A DNA stretch of 64,000 bases from Actinoallomurus sp. (GTDB lineage Bacteria > Actinomycetota > Actinomycetes > Streptosporangiales > Streptosporangiaceae), in NCBI GenBank assembly GCA_025964685.1, contig JAOPYG010000461.1, positions 1 to 64,000 of the forward strand. The letters run 5' to 3'. Below the pieces are notes generated by a model. It had not been told where the DNA came from. It ran no database searches and saw only the letters and a program-made list of their open reading frames with translations. Made by a program: the position numbers and the translations under genes. This document shows positions 33,516 to 41,796 of this stretch, in pieces (positions within the stretch are counted from its first letter, which is position 1; each line of letters starts with the position of its first letter).

Positions 33516-34709
33516 ATGACGAGCGCCCCCGGATCACTCGAATCCCTGCGTTCCCGAAACCGCCTTCGTGTTCTGGAGACGGTGCAGCAGCGCGGCGCGA
33601 TCAGCAGGGTCGACATCACCCGTGCGACCGGACTGTCACGGACGACGGTGTCCAGCCTGGTCGCCGAGCTGCTGTCCGACGGCGTGCTCAGCGAGCTGAC
33701 CGAACGCGCCGAGCCGCTCGTCCCCTCACCCGGCGGCGGTCGTCCGGCCACCCTCCTAGGCCTCAATCCCGACGGCGGCGGCGTGCTGGGGGTCCATCTC
33801 GGGCACGACGGCGTACGCGTCGTGCTCGCCGACCTGTCCGGCGCCGTCCTCGGTGAACGGCAGCGCGAGATCGACGTCGACCACCTCCCGGCCGACTCCC
33901 TCGCCTACGTCGCCGACGCGGCACTGGAGCTGGTGGCGGCCTCGGGGCAGGCCACGGACCGGATCATCGGCATGGGCGTCGCGGTCTCGGCACCCGTGCA
34001 GCTCGTCTCTCGTACGCTGCGCACCCCCTCGATGCTGCGGGACTGGACCGACACCGACATCGCGGCACAGCTGCGCGAACGGGTCGGCGTACCGGTCCAC
34101 GTGGGCAACGACGCCAACCTGGGCGCGATGGCCGAGTGGACGTTCGGCGTCGGCCGGGGGGCCGACGACCTGATCTACCTGATGCTGTCCGACGGCGTCG
34201 GCGCGGGGCTGGTCCTGGGCGGCCGGCCGTACGAAGGCGCCGCGGGCGCGGCCGGCGAGCTCGGCCACGTCACCGTGGTGGACGGCGGGTACGTCTGCCG
34301 GTGCGGCAACCGTGGGTGCCTGGAAACGGTCGTCGGCACCCATGCGCTCGTCGGCGCGGTCGCCCACAGCCGGGGGCCGGACACGACCCTGGCCGACGTG
34401 GTCGAGCTCGCGGTGGCCGGCGATCCCGGATGCCGCCGGGTCGTCGTGGACGCGGGCCGGACGATCGGCCGGGCCCTGTCGGGCATCTGCGCCATGCTCG
34501 ATCCCAAGTTGGTCATCGTCGGTGGCAAGATCGCCGCCGTGGGGGCGCCGTTGCTCGAGGGCGTACGCGAGGTCCTGTCCCGGCGGCTGCCGCCGGCCAT
34601 CAGCCAGGGAGTGGTCGTGACCGCGGGCCGTCTCGGCGATCGGGCCGAGGTCCTCGGCGCCGTCGCCCTCGCGACCCGAAGCACCTCGGCACACCTGCTC
34701 GCCCCGTGA
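33516..34709 (+). CDS. ROK-family transcriptional regulator (NagC/XylR-like)
   Basis: The 397-residue regulator has an N-terminal winged helix-turn-helix (RNRLRVLETVQQRGAISRVDITRATGLSRTTVSSLVAELL, about residues 12-55) fused to a ROK sugar-binding domain. The domain has GVHLGHDGVRVVLADLSG, VHVGNDANLGAMAEW, GELGHVTV and the zinc motif CRCGNRGCLE (about 262-271). Such proteins repress sugar genes until a sugar or sugar phosphate binds. It is divergent from the GH3 glycosidase, the obvious target. ATG 33516 has no ribosome binding site but a -10 six bases upstream, so the message is probably leaderless. Confidence 0.9.
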   Translation: MTSAPGSLESLRSRNRLRVLETVQQRGAISRVDITRATGLSRTTVSSLVAELLSDGVLSELTERAEPLVPSPGGGRPATLLGLNPDGGGVLGVHLGHDGVRVVLADLSGAVLGERQREIDVDHLPADSLAYVADAALELVAASGQATDRIIGMGVAVSAPVQLVSRTLRTPSMLRDWTDTDIAAQLRERVGVPVHVGNDANLGAMAEWTFGVGRGADDLIYLMLSDGVGAGLVLGGRPYEGAAGAAGELGHVTVVDGGYVCRCGNRGCLETVVGTHALVGAVAHSRGPDTTLADVVELAVAGDPGCRRVVVDAGRTIGRALSGICAMLDPKLVIVGGKIAAVGAPLLEGVREVLSRRLPPAISQGVVVTAGRLGDRAEVLGAVALATRSTSAHLLAP

Positions 34710-34754
34710 TCGAGCGCTCTGCTCGCTCCGTGATCGAGCGTCACTCGGTGTCCA

Positions 34755-34799
34755 GCGGGGGCCGTCCGCCCGTTCCCCCCGGAGGGCGGCGGCCCCCGC
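34755..34799 (+). terminator. Terminator after the ROK regulator
   Basis: GCGGGGGCCGTCCGCCC (34755-34771) can pair with GGGCGGCGGCCCCCGC (34784-34799) with one bulge around a 12-base loop, 46 bp after the ROK stop codon. There is no U-tract, as is common in this GC range. Just upstream, CCGTGATCGAGCG is duplicated at 34704-34716 and 34728-34740, the first copy covering the ROK stop. Confidence 0.65.
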
Positions 34800-34929
34800 C
34801 GGTTCACATGCACCACCGTGGAGCAGGCGGGGCCATCGCAGCGGTGGGCCTTGCACTGCCGGCTCCAAGTGGAAGCACTGACATGGTCCGTCACGGGCGA
34901 GGGCCGACGTATCACCCATCCGGGCAGGT

Positions 34930-35136
34930 CTAAGCACGGTCCTGGTCGGCGGGGGCCGTGTGCTCGGTCACCCACCGGGCGATCTGCACGCGCGAGGTGA
35001 AGCCGAGCTTCTGCAGGATGCGCTCGACGTGACCTTCGGCCGTACGCTGGGCGATCACCAGCGTGGCCGCGATGTCCTTGTTCCGCAGCCCCCGCGCGAC
35101 CAGCTCGACGATCTCCAGCTCAGACGCGCCGCCCAA
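34930..35136 (-). pseudogene. Truncated LuxR-family DNA-binding domain
   Basis: The 68-codon frame (TTG start) encodes a complete LuxR helix-turn-helix: [41 protein letters not shown]. Full regulators of this kind are several hundred residues long. The codons before it (about 35137-35160) read EEGRHFTL, which matches the inter-domain segment usual just before the HTH in AAA/TPR-type LuxR proteins, but the spacing is too short. So it looks like an internally deleted remnant. GGAGGAGGG about 14 bases before the TTG could still allow expression as a small DNA-binding protein. It lies 64 bp downstream of the IclR gene on the same strand. Confidence 0.65.
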
Positions 35137-35200
35137 TGTGAAGTGACGGCCCTCCTCCGGGAAGTTGACCTTCCGATTCTGCGGAGCAGAACACTCGCCG

Positions 35201-35965
35201 TCAGGCCAGTCCCTCGGTGACCGCGACCGCCGTGTCCGTCAAGGCCGCCACGAACCGCGGCACGTCCTGTTCGGTCATGCGCGACGCCGGCGTGGACACG
35301 GCGATGGCGCCGACGGCCCCGCCCAGCCCGGCCCGGATCGGCACGGCGACGGCGTTGAGGCCAGGTTCGCTCTCGCTGAAGTTGGTCGCGTAGCCGCGTT
35401 CGCGCGCGGTCGCGAGCTCGGTTTCGAGGTGATCGAAGTCGACGATCGTCCTTCCGGTGACCGTGGGCAGTCGCGCCGAGAACAACGCCCGCACCTCCTC
35501 GAACCGGAGCTCGGCCAGCAGCACCTTGCCGGCGGAGGTGGAGTTGGCCGGCAGCACCAGGCCGGTCCGGGTGCCGACCCTGATCGGCTGGTCGCCCTCG
35601 ACGCCGTCGATGAACCGCGTGCGGTCCCCCTGGAGCACCAGCAGGTTGACGGTCTCGTGCAGCCGCTCCGACAGCGCCTGAATGTGCGGGTGCGCCACGC
35701 GGCGTACGTCGAGGTTGCCGACGGCCGACAGCCCGATCTCCACGAGGACCCGGCCCGCGCGATATTCGCGGGTCACGGGGTTCTGCACGACGAAACCGTG
35801 GCCGGCCAGCGTGGCCAGCAGGCGGTGGGCGGTGGAGCGGGCGACGCCGAGCTCGTCGCTGACGTCGGTGACGCGCATGGACGCGCGTTCGCGCAGCGCG
35901 AGCAGGACACGCAGGGCGTTGTCCACGGACTCGATCATGTACGGGTTCGCGGTCTCCGCGCCCAT
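35201..35965 (-). CDS. IclR-family regulator of the gentisate operon
   Basis: The 254-residue regulator has an N-terminal winged helix ([48 protein letters not shown], about residues 10-58). The C-terminal IclR effector domain has the signatures [22 protein letters not shown] and [14 protein letters not shown]. Family members in aromatic catabolism bind the pathway substrate or product. It is divergent from the hydrolase-hydroxylase-dioxygenase-isomerase genes across 145 bp and is the likely activator or repressor. ATG 35965 has a perfect AAGGAGGT seven bases upstream. The frame is open 13 codons further without signal. Confidence 0.9.
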   Translation of the reverse strand: MGAETANPYMIESVDNALRVLLALRERASMRVTDVSDELGVARSTAHRLLATLAGHGFVVQNPVTREYRAGRVLVEIGLSAVGNLDVRRVAHPHIQALSERLHETVNLLVLQGDRTRFIDGVEGDQPIRVGTRTGLVLPANSTSAGKVLLAELRFEEVRALFSARLPTVTGRTIVDFDHLETELATARERGYATNFSESEPGLNAVAVPIRAGLGGAVGAIAVSTPASRMTEQDVPRFVAALTDTAVAVTEGLA

Positions 35966-36110
35966 CGGACCTCCTTGTTTCGCTGGCCAGAACAGAATGC
36001 CCAAAAGTTTCGCTCAGTGCCACACGGTTGTACGTTGCTCGGAGCCGTGGGCGTCCCCGCCGCCCCTCGGCCGCGATGCGTACAGAGCCCCACCCGGGAG
36101 GACCCCGACC
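35966..36110. promoter_or_regulatory. Divergent iclR/gentisate operon control region
   Basis: The 145-bp gap contains a direct repeat GTTTCGCT at 35977-35984 and 36007-36014, 30 bp between starts, possible IclR half-sites. GGGAGG at 36096-36101 is the ribosome binding site of the hydrolase gene. No strong -35/-10 pair is seen. Confidence 0.4.
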
Positions 36111-36944
36111 ATGCGTCTTGCCACTGTCAGGCACACGTCCGGCACGCGTGCGGCGATCGTCGACGACGACACCGTCGCGGTGCTGCCGTACGGTGACGTC
36201 GGCGCGCTCCTGTCGGAAGTGGAACCCGGCGACCTGTCCGGCCTCCGCGGCGAGGCTCCCGTGACACCCGTGGCCGAGGCCGGCTTCGCCCCGCTGCTGA
36301 CCGCCCCCGGCAAGATCATCTGTGTCGGCCTGAACTACCGTTCACACATCCTCGAGATGGGCCGGGAGCTGCCGGCGCATCCGACGCTGTTCGCCAAGTT
36401 CGCCGACTCACTGATCGGCGCGCGCGACGACCTCGAACTGCCGGCCACCAGCGAGCAGGTCGACTGGGAGGCCGAGCTCGGCGTCGTGATCGGCGCGCCG
36501 GTACGCCGGGCCACGCCCGAGCAGGCCCGCGCGGCGATCGCCGGCTACACGATCGTCAACGACGTGTCGATGCGCGACTGGCAGTGGCGGACCACTCAGT
36601 GGCTGCAGGGCAAGGCGTTCGAGCGCAGCACCCCGGTCGGCCCCTACCTGGTCACCCCCGACGAGGTGGACCACGCGCGTGACCTGGAACTGCGCTGCGA
36701 GGTCGACGGGGTCACCATGCAGCGCGGTCGTACCTCCGACCTGGTTTTCGACCCCGCCGACATCGTCGCCTACGTCAGCGGGTTCACCACGCTCCGCCCC
36801 GGCGACCTGATCGCGACCGGTACGCCGGGCGGCGTCGGTGCCGCACGCGACCCGAAGGTCTTCCTCCAGCCCGGGCAGGTGCTGCGCACGGTGATCGACG
36901 GGCTCGGCGAGTGCGTGAACGAATGCCGTGAAGAGAAGGCCTGA
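36111..36944 (+). CDS. Fumarylacetoacetate hydrolase-family enzyme, likely fumarylpyruvate hydrolase
   Basis: The 277-residue enzyme has the FAH catalytic fold from about residue 65: KIICVGLNYRSHILEMG, PTLFAKFADSLIGARDD, VDWEAELGVVIG with metal-binding acidic residues, AGYTIVNDVSMRDWQWRT, KAFERSTPVGPYLV and GDLIATGTPGGVGAARDPKVFL. A short N-terminal domain precedes it. In the gentisate pathway this class cleaves fumarylpyruvate to fumarate and pyruvate, the last step. That role is inferred from the three neighbouring pathway genes; acylpyruvase relatives look alike. ATG 36111 follows GGGAGG. The hydroxylase gene starts 33 bp downstream. Confidence 0.88.
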   Translation: MRLATVRHTSGTRAAIVDDDTVAVLPYGDVGALLSEVEPGDLSGLRGEAPVTPVAEAGFAPLLTAPGKIICVGLNYRSHILEMGRELPAHPTLFAKFADSLIGARDDLELPATSEQVDWEAELGVVIGAPVRRATPEQARAAIAGYTIVNDVSMRDWQWRTTQWLQGKAFERSTPVGPYLVTPDEVDHARDLELRCEVDGVTMQRGRTSDLVFDPADIVAYVSGFTTLRPGDLIATGTPGGVGAARDPKVFLQPGQVLRTVIDGLGECVNECREEKA

Positions 36945-36977
36945 CCAGGCCCGTACGCCGGAATCGAGGAGTCAGCC

Positions 36978-38222
36978 ATGGACGTCGCCGTTGTCGGAGC
37001 CGGTATCGGTGGCCTGGTACTCGCCTTGGACCTGCACCGGCTGGGCGTTCACTGCCGCGTGTACGAGGCCGTCCCCGAGATCAAGCCGCTCGGGGTGGGC
37101 ATCAACATCCTCCCGCATGCCTCAGCGGTGCTGAGCGAGCTGAGCCTGGAGGACGAACTCACCGCGGCGGCCGTCACGACCGCCGAGTCGGTGTTCTTCA
37201 ACCGGTTCGGCCAGCTCATCTTCCGCGAGCCCACCGGCCGTTACGCCGGCTACCGCGCTCCGCAGTACTCCATCCACCGCGGCCGGCTGCACGCCGTGCT
37301 GCTCGGCGCCGTACGGGAACGCCTCGGGCCGGACGCCGTCCTGCTCGACCACCGATGCACGGGCGTCACGCAGGACGAGGACACGGCGCACCTGTCGTTC
37401 CGTACCTCCTCCGACGACACGGCACTGCCCGGTGTCCGCGCGGACGTCGTCATCGCCTGCGACGGCGTGCATTCGGCCATCCGCCGGCAGTTCCACCCGG
37501 GCGAGAGCGAACCCCGGTATTCGGGCGTCAACATGTGGCGCGGTGTGGCCGTCGGCCGGCCGTTCCTGTCCGGGGCGAGCATGGTGCGCGCCGGCTGGCT
37601 CGACCGCGGCAAGCTCGTCGTCTACCCGATCATCGACGACGTGGACGGCAAGGGCGGCCAGTTGCTGAACTGGGTGGCCGAGATCGAGACGCCGCACCAC
37701 GTCGCGCGGGACTGGAACCGCCGGGGCGATCTGAACGACTTCATCGGCGCCTTCGCCGACTGGCACTTCGACTGGCTCGACGTCCCCGCGCTGATGCGGG
37801 CCAGCGAATCGGTGCTGGAGTACCCGATGGTCGACCAGGAGCCGCTGGACCGGTGGACCTTCGGCAGGGTCACCCTTCTCGGCGACGCCGCGCATCCCAT
37901 GGTGCCGCGCGGATCGAACGGCGCCGGCCAGGCGATCCTCGATGCCACAGACCTGGCCGGCCGGCTCGTGAGCCTCGGGGATCCCGTGCGGGCGCTGGCC
38001 GCGTACGAGAGCACCCGCCGGCCCGCGACCGCCGAGGTAGTGCGCACCAACCGCCGCACTCCGCCGGACGTGATCATCCGCGAGGTGCGCGACCGTACCG
38101 GCGACCGGCCGTTCGCGCGGATCGAGGACGTCATCAGCCAGGCGGAACTGGCCGAGATCTCCCGGCGGTACAAGGACGTGTCGGGCCAGTCCGTCGCGGC
38201 TCTGCGAGCCGACGAGACCTGA
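36978..38222 (+). CDS. PhzS-like flavin-dependent aromatic hydroxylase, likely gentisate-forming
   Basis: The 414-residue group A flavoprotein monooxygenase has the FAD motif VVGAGIGGLVLALDL (about residues 5-19), PLGVGINILPHASAVL, YSIHRGRLHAVLLGAV, the DG motif ACDGVHSAIRRQF, NMWRGVAVGRPF and the GD motif LLGDAAHPMVPRGSNGAGQAILDA (about 295-318). The PLGVGINI, WRGV and DWNRRGDLNDFIGAFADWHFDW segments are the style of the PhzS branch rather than classical salicylate hydroxylases. Next to gentisate dioxygenase it probably 5- or 6-hydroxylates salicylate, 3-hydroxybenzoate or a relative to gentisate. ATG 36978 follows GAGGAG. Confidence 0.85.
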   Translation: MDVAVVGAGIGGLVLALDLHRLGVHCRVYEAVPEIKPLGVGINILPHASAVLSELSLEDELTAAAVTTAESVFFNRFGQLIFREPTGRYAGYRAPQYSIHRGRLHAVLLGAVRERLGPDAVLLDHRCTGVTQDEDTAHLSFRTSSDDTALPGVRADVVIACDGVHSAIRRQFHPGESEPRYSGVNMWRGVAVGRPFLSGASMVRAGWLDRGKLVVYPIIDDVDGKGGQLLNWVAEIETPHHVARDWNRRGDLNDFIGAFADWHFDWLDVPALMRASESVLEYPMVDQEPLDRWTFGRVTLLGDAAHPMVPRGSNGAGQAILDATDLAGRLVSLGDPVRALAAYESTRRPATAEVVRTNRRTPPDVIIREVRDRTGDRPFARIEDVISQAELAEISRRYKDVSGQSVAALRADET

Positions 38223-38247
38223 GCCTCTTTCGAAAGGACCAGATCAG

Positions 38248-39306
38248 ATGACCGATCTGCAGGAAACGACGCTCGAGGCGTTCTACGCCGAGCTCGCCCA
38301 CCACGGTCTCATGCCACTGTGGACCCAGCGCGACGACCTGATGCCGATGAGCCCGGAGCCAGCGGCCCGTCCGACGCTGTGGCGCTGGGCCGACCTCTAC
38401 CCGCTGGCCCGCCGGGCCGGCGAGCTCGTCCCGGTCGGACGCGGAGGCGAGCGTCGCGCGATCGCGCTGGGCAACCCCGGCATCCCCGGTCAGCCGTACA
38501 CGACACCGACACTGTGGTGCGCCATCCAGTACCTGGGTCCGCACGAGCAGGCACCCGCCCACCGGCACAGCCAGACGGCGTTCCGCTTCGTCGTCGAGGG
38601 GAGCGGCGTGTGGACGAACGTCGACGGCGACGCCGTCGCGATGCGAAAGGGCGACCTGCTGCTGACGCCGGGCTGGCACTTCCACGAGCACCACAACACG
38701 ACCGACCAGCCCATGGCCTGGATCGACGGACTCGACATCCCGCTGGTGAGCAAGCTCGACGCGGGGTTCTTCGAGTTCGGCCCCGACGAGCTCGGCACGA
38801 CCGAGACGCCCGAGCGGTCGCGCAGCGAGCGGCTGTGGGGCAGTCCCGGCCTGAGCCCGGTCGCGGCCCTCGGCGACCGGCCCAACTCCCCGCTCATGGC
38901 CTACCGGTGGGAGCACACCGACGCCGCGCTGACCGAGCAGCTCGCGCTCGAGTCCGAAGGCGCGGCCGCGACGGTCGAGCCCGGGCACGCGGCCGTGCGC
39001 TACACCAACCCGGCGAACGGCCGCGATGCCCTGCACCGGATCCGCACGGAGATGCACCGCTACCGCGCGGGTACCTCCGCCCGTCCGGTCCGTACGGTCG
39101 GGTCCTCGGTGTGGCAGGTATTCTCCGGCAGCGCGGCCGTGACCATCGGCGAGCGGCGGTTCGAGGTCGCCACCGGCGACCTGTTCGTGGTGCCCTCGTG
39201 GGTGCCGCTCACCGTGGAGGCGGCCGATGATCTCGACGCGTTCCGCTTCGGCGACGACCCGGTGTACGAGGCTCTCGGCCTGGACCGGCGATCCGAGAAC
39301 GGCTGA
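38248..39306 (+). CDS. Gentisate 1,2-dioxygenase (bicupin)
   Basis: The 352-residue bicupin Fe(II) dioxygenase opens the gentisate ring to maleylpyruvate. The first cupin (about residues 90-170) has the metal motif HRHSQTAFRFVVEGSG and GWHFHEHHN; the second (about 265-345) has WQVFSGSAAVTIGERRFEV and DLFVVPSWVPLTVE. FYAELAHHGLMPLWTQRDDLMPMSPEP at the N-terminus is the gentisate dioxygenase opening. The length is normal. ATG 38248 has AAAGGA nine bases upstream and the gene follows the hydroxylase by 25 bp. 1-Hydroxy-2-naphthoate dioxygenases are close relatives, but the maleylpyruvate isomerase downstream supports gentisate. Confidence 0.9.
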   Translation: MTDLQETTLEAFYAELAHHGLMPLWTQRDDLMPMSPEPAARPTLWRWADLYPLARRAGELVPVGRGGERRAIALGNPGIPGQPYTTPTLWCAIQYLGPHEQAPAHRHSQTAFRFVVEGSGVWTNVDGDAVAMRKGDLLLTPGWHFHEHHNTTDQPMAWIDGLDIPLVSKLDAGFFEFGPDELGTTETPERSRSERLWGSPGLSPVAALGDRPNSPLMAYRWEHTDAALTEQLALESEGAAATVEPGHAAVRYTNPANGRDALHRIRTEMHRYRAGTSARPVRTVGSSVWQVFSGSAAVTIGERRFEVATGDLFVVPSWVPLTVEAADDLDAFRFGDDPVYEALGLDRRSENG

Positions 39307-39326
39307 CGCGTCCGGCGGTACGGAGT

Positions 39327-39425
39327 CCTAGGGCGTGTCTGACGAATCGCGTTCGTAGCGAGCGGCGTTCAGGCGTCGTCTGGGCGCCGCGCAGCCGGAC
39401 AGGGATTTATCAGACACGCCCTAGG
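39327..39425. mobile_element. MITE-like element with 16-bp terminal inverted repeats
   Basis: The 99-bp element has perfect terminal inverted repeats, CCTAGGGCGTGTCTGA (39327-39342) and TCAGACACGCCCTAGG (39410-39425), and no coding capacity. The outer CTAG may be a duplicated target rather than part of the repeat. GGGCGTGTCTGA-type ends occur on actinobacterial IS5-like transposons, so this is probably a non-autonomous derivative; that family link is from memory. It sits between the dioxygenase and isomerase genes, and the right end runs directly into AGGAGG, the isomerase ribosome binding site. Confidence 0.82.
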
Positions 39426-39433
39426 AGGTAGCG

Positions 39434-40153
39434 GTGGTGACCCGCACACACGAGTCCGTCTCTCACTGGCTGCACGACGGAACCGAGGTGTTCCTCGCGC
39501 ACGCGTCCACGCTCGACGAGCGGTCGGTACGCGGCGCTTCGCTGCTGAGCGGATGGACCAGGGCGCACGTCCTGGCGCACATGGCACGCAACGCGGAGGC
39601 GCTGCGCCGGCTGGCGGACTGGGCCCGTACGGGCGTCGAGACACCGATGTACGCCGACCCGGCCCAGCGTGCGCGGGAGATCGACGCGACCGCCGGCCAC
39701 GGCCTGGACCGCCTGCTGTCCGACCTCTTCGCGACGAGCACGACGCTGGAGGAGTGCCTCGCCGTGCTGACCGAAGAGCAGTGGCGCCATGAGGTCCGTA
39801 CCGCGCAGGGACGGCTGGTCCCGGCCACCGAGATCCCGTGGCTGCGGGTCCGTGAGGTGTGGCTGCACACGGTCGACCTCGGCACCGGGTTCCACGTCGC
39901 GGACCTGCCCGGCGACGTGGTGGACGCCCTGCTGGACGATGTGACCGCGGCGTTCGGCAAGCGGGACGGTGTCCCGCCGCTCATCCTGACCGCGACCGAT
40001 CGGCCCGCCGTCCGGACGATCCCCGCGGGCGGTGGTGAGCCGACGGCGGTGACCGGACCGGCCGCCGCCCTCCTCGGCTGGCTGACCGGCCGCTCGGCGA
40101 ACGGTGTGACGGCGGACGCTCCGGCCCTGCCCGAGCTCCCACGCTGGCTTTAG
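39434..40153 (+). CDS. Mycothiol-dependent maleylpyruvate isomerase
   Basis: The 239-residue protein belongs to the DinB-like MDMPI family, which isomerises maleylpyruvate to fumarylpyruvate with mycothiol, an actinobacterial thiol. The N-terminal helical bundle has SGWTRAHVLAHMARNAEAL (metal His about residue 50) and PWLRVREVWLHTVDLG (Glu and His ligands, about 135-150), the expected H, E, H zinc set. A small C-terminal domain (about 170-239) with RTIPAGGG and LTGRSANGV follows. The GTG at 39434 is five bases after AGGAGG; GTG 39437 is an equally good start at eight bases. It completes the gentisate pathway but is separated from the dioxygenase by a MITE. Confidence 0.88.
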   Translation: MVTRTHESVSHWLHDGTEVFLAHASTLDERSVRGASLLSGWTRAHVLAHMARNAEALRRLADWARTGVETPMYADPAQRAREIDATAGHGLDRLLSDLFATSTTLEECLAVLTEEQWRHEVRTAQGRLVPATEIPWLRVREVWLHTVDLGTGFHVADLPGDVVDALLDDVTAAFGKRDGVPPLILTATDRPAVRTIPAGGGEPTAVTGPAAALLGWLTGRSANGVTADAPALPELPRWL

Positions 40154-40225
40154 GGCACCGGTGCTCCGAGGTCGGCGATCCAGACGATGAGCTCACCGGC
40201 GACGGTCTGGTGCTCGCCGGTGCCG

Positions 40226-40417
40226 CTATGCCTGATGGAAGACCTCGATGTCGTCCAGGACCGTGATGGTCACCATCACGTCCAGAGGGCTGTCCCAGTC
40301 GACATGGAGAAGGAACTCCACACCGCCGGCTTCGACCCCGCCGACGCCGTCCGGACCGATGTTCGTGACGTAGACGTTCGCGGCACCAAGGATCGGACGG
40401 CCGAGAGTTTCCGTGTT
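40226..40417 (-). pseudogene. Unidentified gene remnant
   Basis: On the minus strand a frame runs 63 codons from a TAA (40418-40420) to a TAG (40226-40228) with protein-like composition: NVYVTNIGPDGVGGVEAGG, then VEFLLHVDWDSPLDVMV, then TITVLDDIEVFHQA. It alternates like beta strands (a TNIGPDGVGGVEAGGVEF turn, VTITVLDD). There is no ATG near the beginning; an internal GTG exists before EFLLHVD. It is therefore a 3' piece of a lost gene, or a small gene with an unusual start. I do not recognise the family. It is not covered by any plus-strand gene. Confidence 0.5.
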
Positions 40418-40437
40418 TTAGCTGGCTGGAATACGGC

Positions 40438-41796
40438 CTAATCCACGGCGTTCCGTGGACCGGCCCGGTCGACCGCGGGCAGGTCCAGGGTCACGGTGAG
40501 GCCACCGCCCGGAGTGTCGCCCAGCCGGACCTTCCCGCTGTCGGCGGTGACGAGCCGGTGCACGATGGCCAGTCCGAGCCCGGTGCCGGCCTGGCCGCCG
40601 GAGCGGAAGCGCCGGAACGCCTCGGCCTTCGCCGCCGCGCTCATGCCGGGTCCGTCGTCGGTCACGGTGACGTCGACGCGGTGACCGGACCGGCGCGCGG
40701 CGAGCCGTACGTGCCCGCCCGGCGGCGTCGCGGTCAGCGCGTTGTCGATGAGGTTGTCGATGACCTGCTCCAGGTGGCCGGGGACGGCCAGGGCCGTGAT
40801 GGCTCCGGTCGTCTCCACGGTCAGCCGGACATCGCGTTCGGCGGCGATCGGCCGCCACGCCTCGGCGCGGTCGGTCAGCAGGCCGGTGACCGCGAGGGGC
40901 ACGGGTGGCTCGGTGACGTTCTCGGCCCTGGCGACGGCGAGCAGTCCGTCGACGAGCCGGGCCAGCCGGGCCACCTCTTCGAGGGCGGCCTCGAACTCCC
41001 CGGCGTCCGGGGCGTCGGTGGCGAGCAGCTCCATCCGCAGCCGCAGCGCGGCGAGAGGGGTGCGCAGCTGATGGGAGACGTCGGCGAGCATCGTCCGGTG
41101 GTCGTGGACGAGGCCCTCCAGCCGGGCGGCCATGACGTTGAAGCGCTCCGCGAGGCGGCGTACCTCGGCGGGCTGTCTCGGCGGCTCGGCGCGGGCGGCC
41201 AGGTCGCCGCCTCCGAGGGACTCGGCGGCGGCCTCCAGGGCGCGCAGGGGCCGGCCGGCCCAGCGGGCGAGCGCGACGGCCAGCACGACGGCGGCGGTCA
41301 CCGCGACGACGGCGACGACCGACAGCCGGATCCACAGCCGCCTGACGCGGTCGTTCAGCGGGGTCAGAGGACGGGACAGCAGCACGGCACCGGCGGCCTT
41401 CCCGGCGTGCCCGTTCACCGGCACGACGGCAAGCAGCCGGTCGCCGTCGTCGCTGAGGCGGGCACGTCCGGCCAGGGCGGGCGCCGCCCGTGCCGGGGTG
41501 TAGAGCCCGGTCTTCCGGCCGTCCACGACGTGCCCGTCATCGTCGATCACCGCGACCGTCATCGCGGGTCCGTACTGCTGCCGGAGTGCGGTGAGCGTGC
41601 GGGGCAGTGTGGTCGAGTTCTCGTGGTCGGCGAGCCTCTCCTCGGCGGCCGCCGCGATCGTGCGGGCGACGGTGAGGGTGCCGCTGCGGTAGTCCTGCTC
41701 GTGCTGGTGCGCCATGGCGAAGCCCAGCGGCAGGAGCGCGCCGAGCAGCAGGCCGGCGGTCAGGGCCAGGAGTGCGGCGAGGATCCGGCTGGTCAC
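40438..41796 (-). CDS. Two-component sensor histidine kinase
   Basis: The 452-residue membrane kinase has two helices (about residues 6-28 and 170-195) flanking an extracytoplasmic sensor of about 140 residues. A HAMP domain (RPLRALEAAAESLGGGDL), a DHp helix with the phospho-acceptor His in ADVSHQLRTPLAAL (about 270), and HATPase motifs N (NLIDNALTAT), G1 (TDDGPGM) and G2 (GTGLGLAIVH) follow. It should phosphorylate the OmpR-like regulator, whose stop overlaps its GTG start as GTGA. The signal sensed is unknown. No ligand-binding motif is visible in the sensor part. Confidence 0.93.
   Translation of the reverse strand: MTSRILAALLALTAGLLLGALLPLGFAMAHQHEQDYRSGTLTVARTIAAAAEERLADHENSTTLPRTLTALRQQYGPAMTVAVIDDDGHVVDGRKTGLYTPARAAPALAGRARLSDDGDRLLAVVPVNGHAGKAAGAVLLSRPLTPLNDRVRRLWIRLSVVAVVAVTAAVVLAVALARWAGRPLRALEAAAESLGGGDLAARAEPPRQPAEVRRLAERFNVMAARLEGLVHDHRTMLADVSHQLRTPLAALRLRMELLATDAPDAGEFEAALEEVARLARLVDGLLAVARAENVTEPPVPLAVTGLLTDRAEAWRPIAAERDVRLTVETTGAITALAVPGHLEQVIDNLIDNALTATPPGGHVRLAARRSGHRVDVTVTDDGPGMSAAAKAEAFRRFRSGGQAGTGLGLAIVHRLVTADSGKVRLGDTPGGGLTVTLDLPAVDRAGPRNAVD

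Noticed and set aside
40187-40441. 84-codon plus-strand frame after the isomerase gene
   Set aside because: The opposite strand frame (40226-40417) has much more protein-like composition, so this one is probably its shadow.
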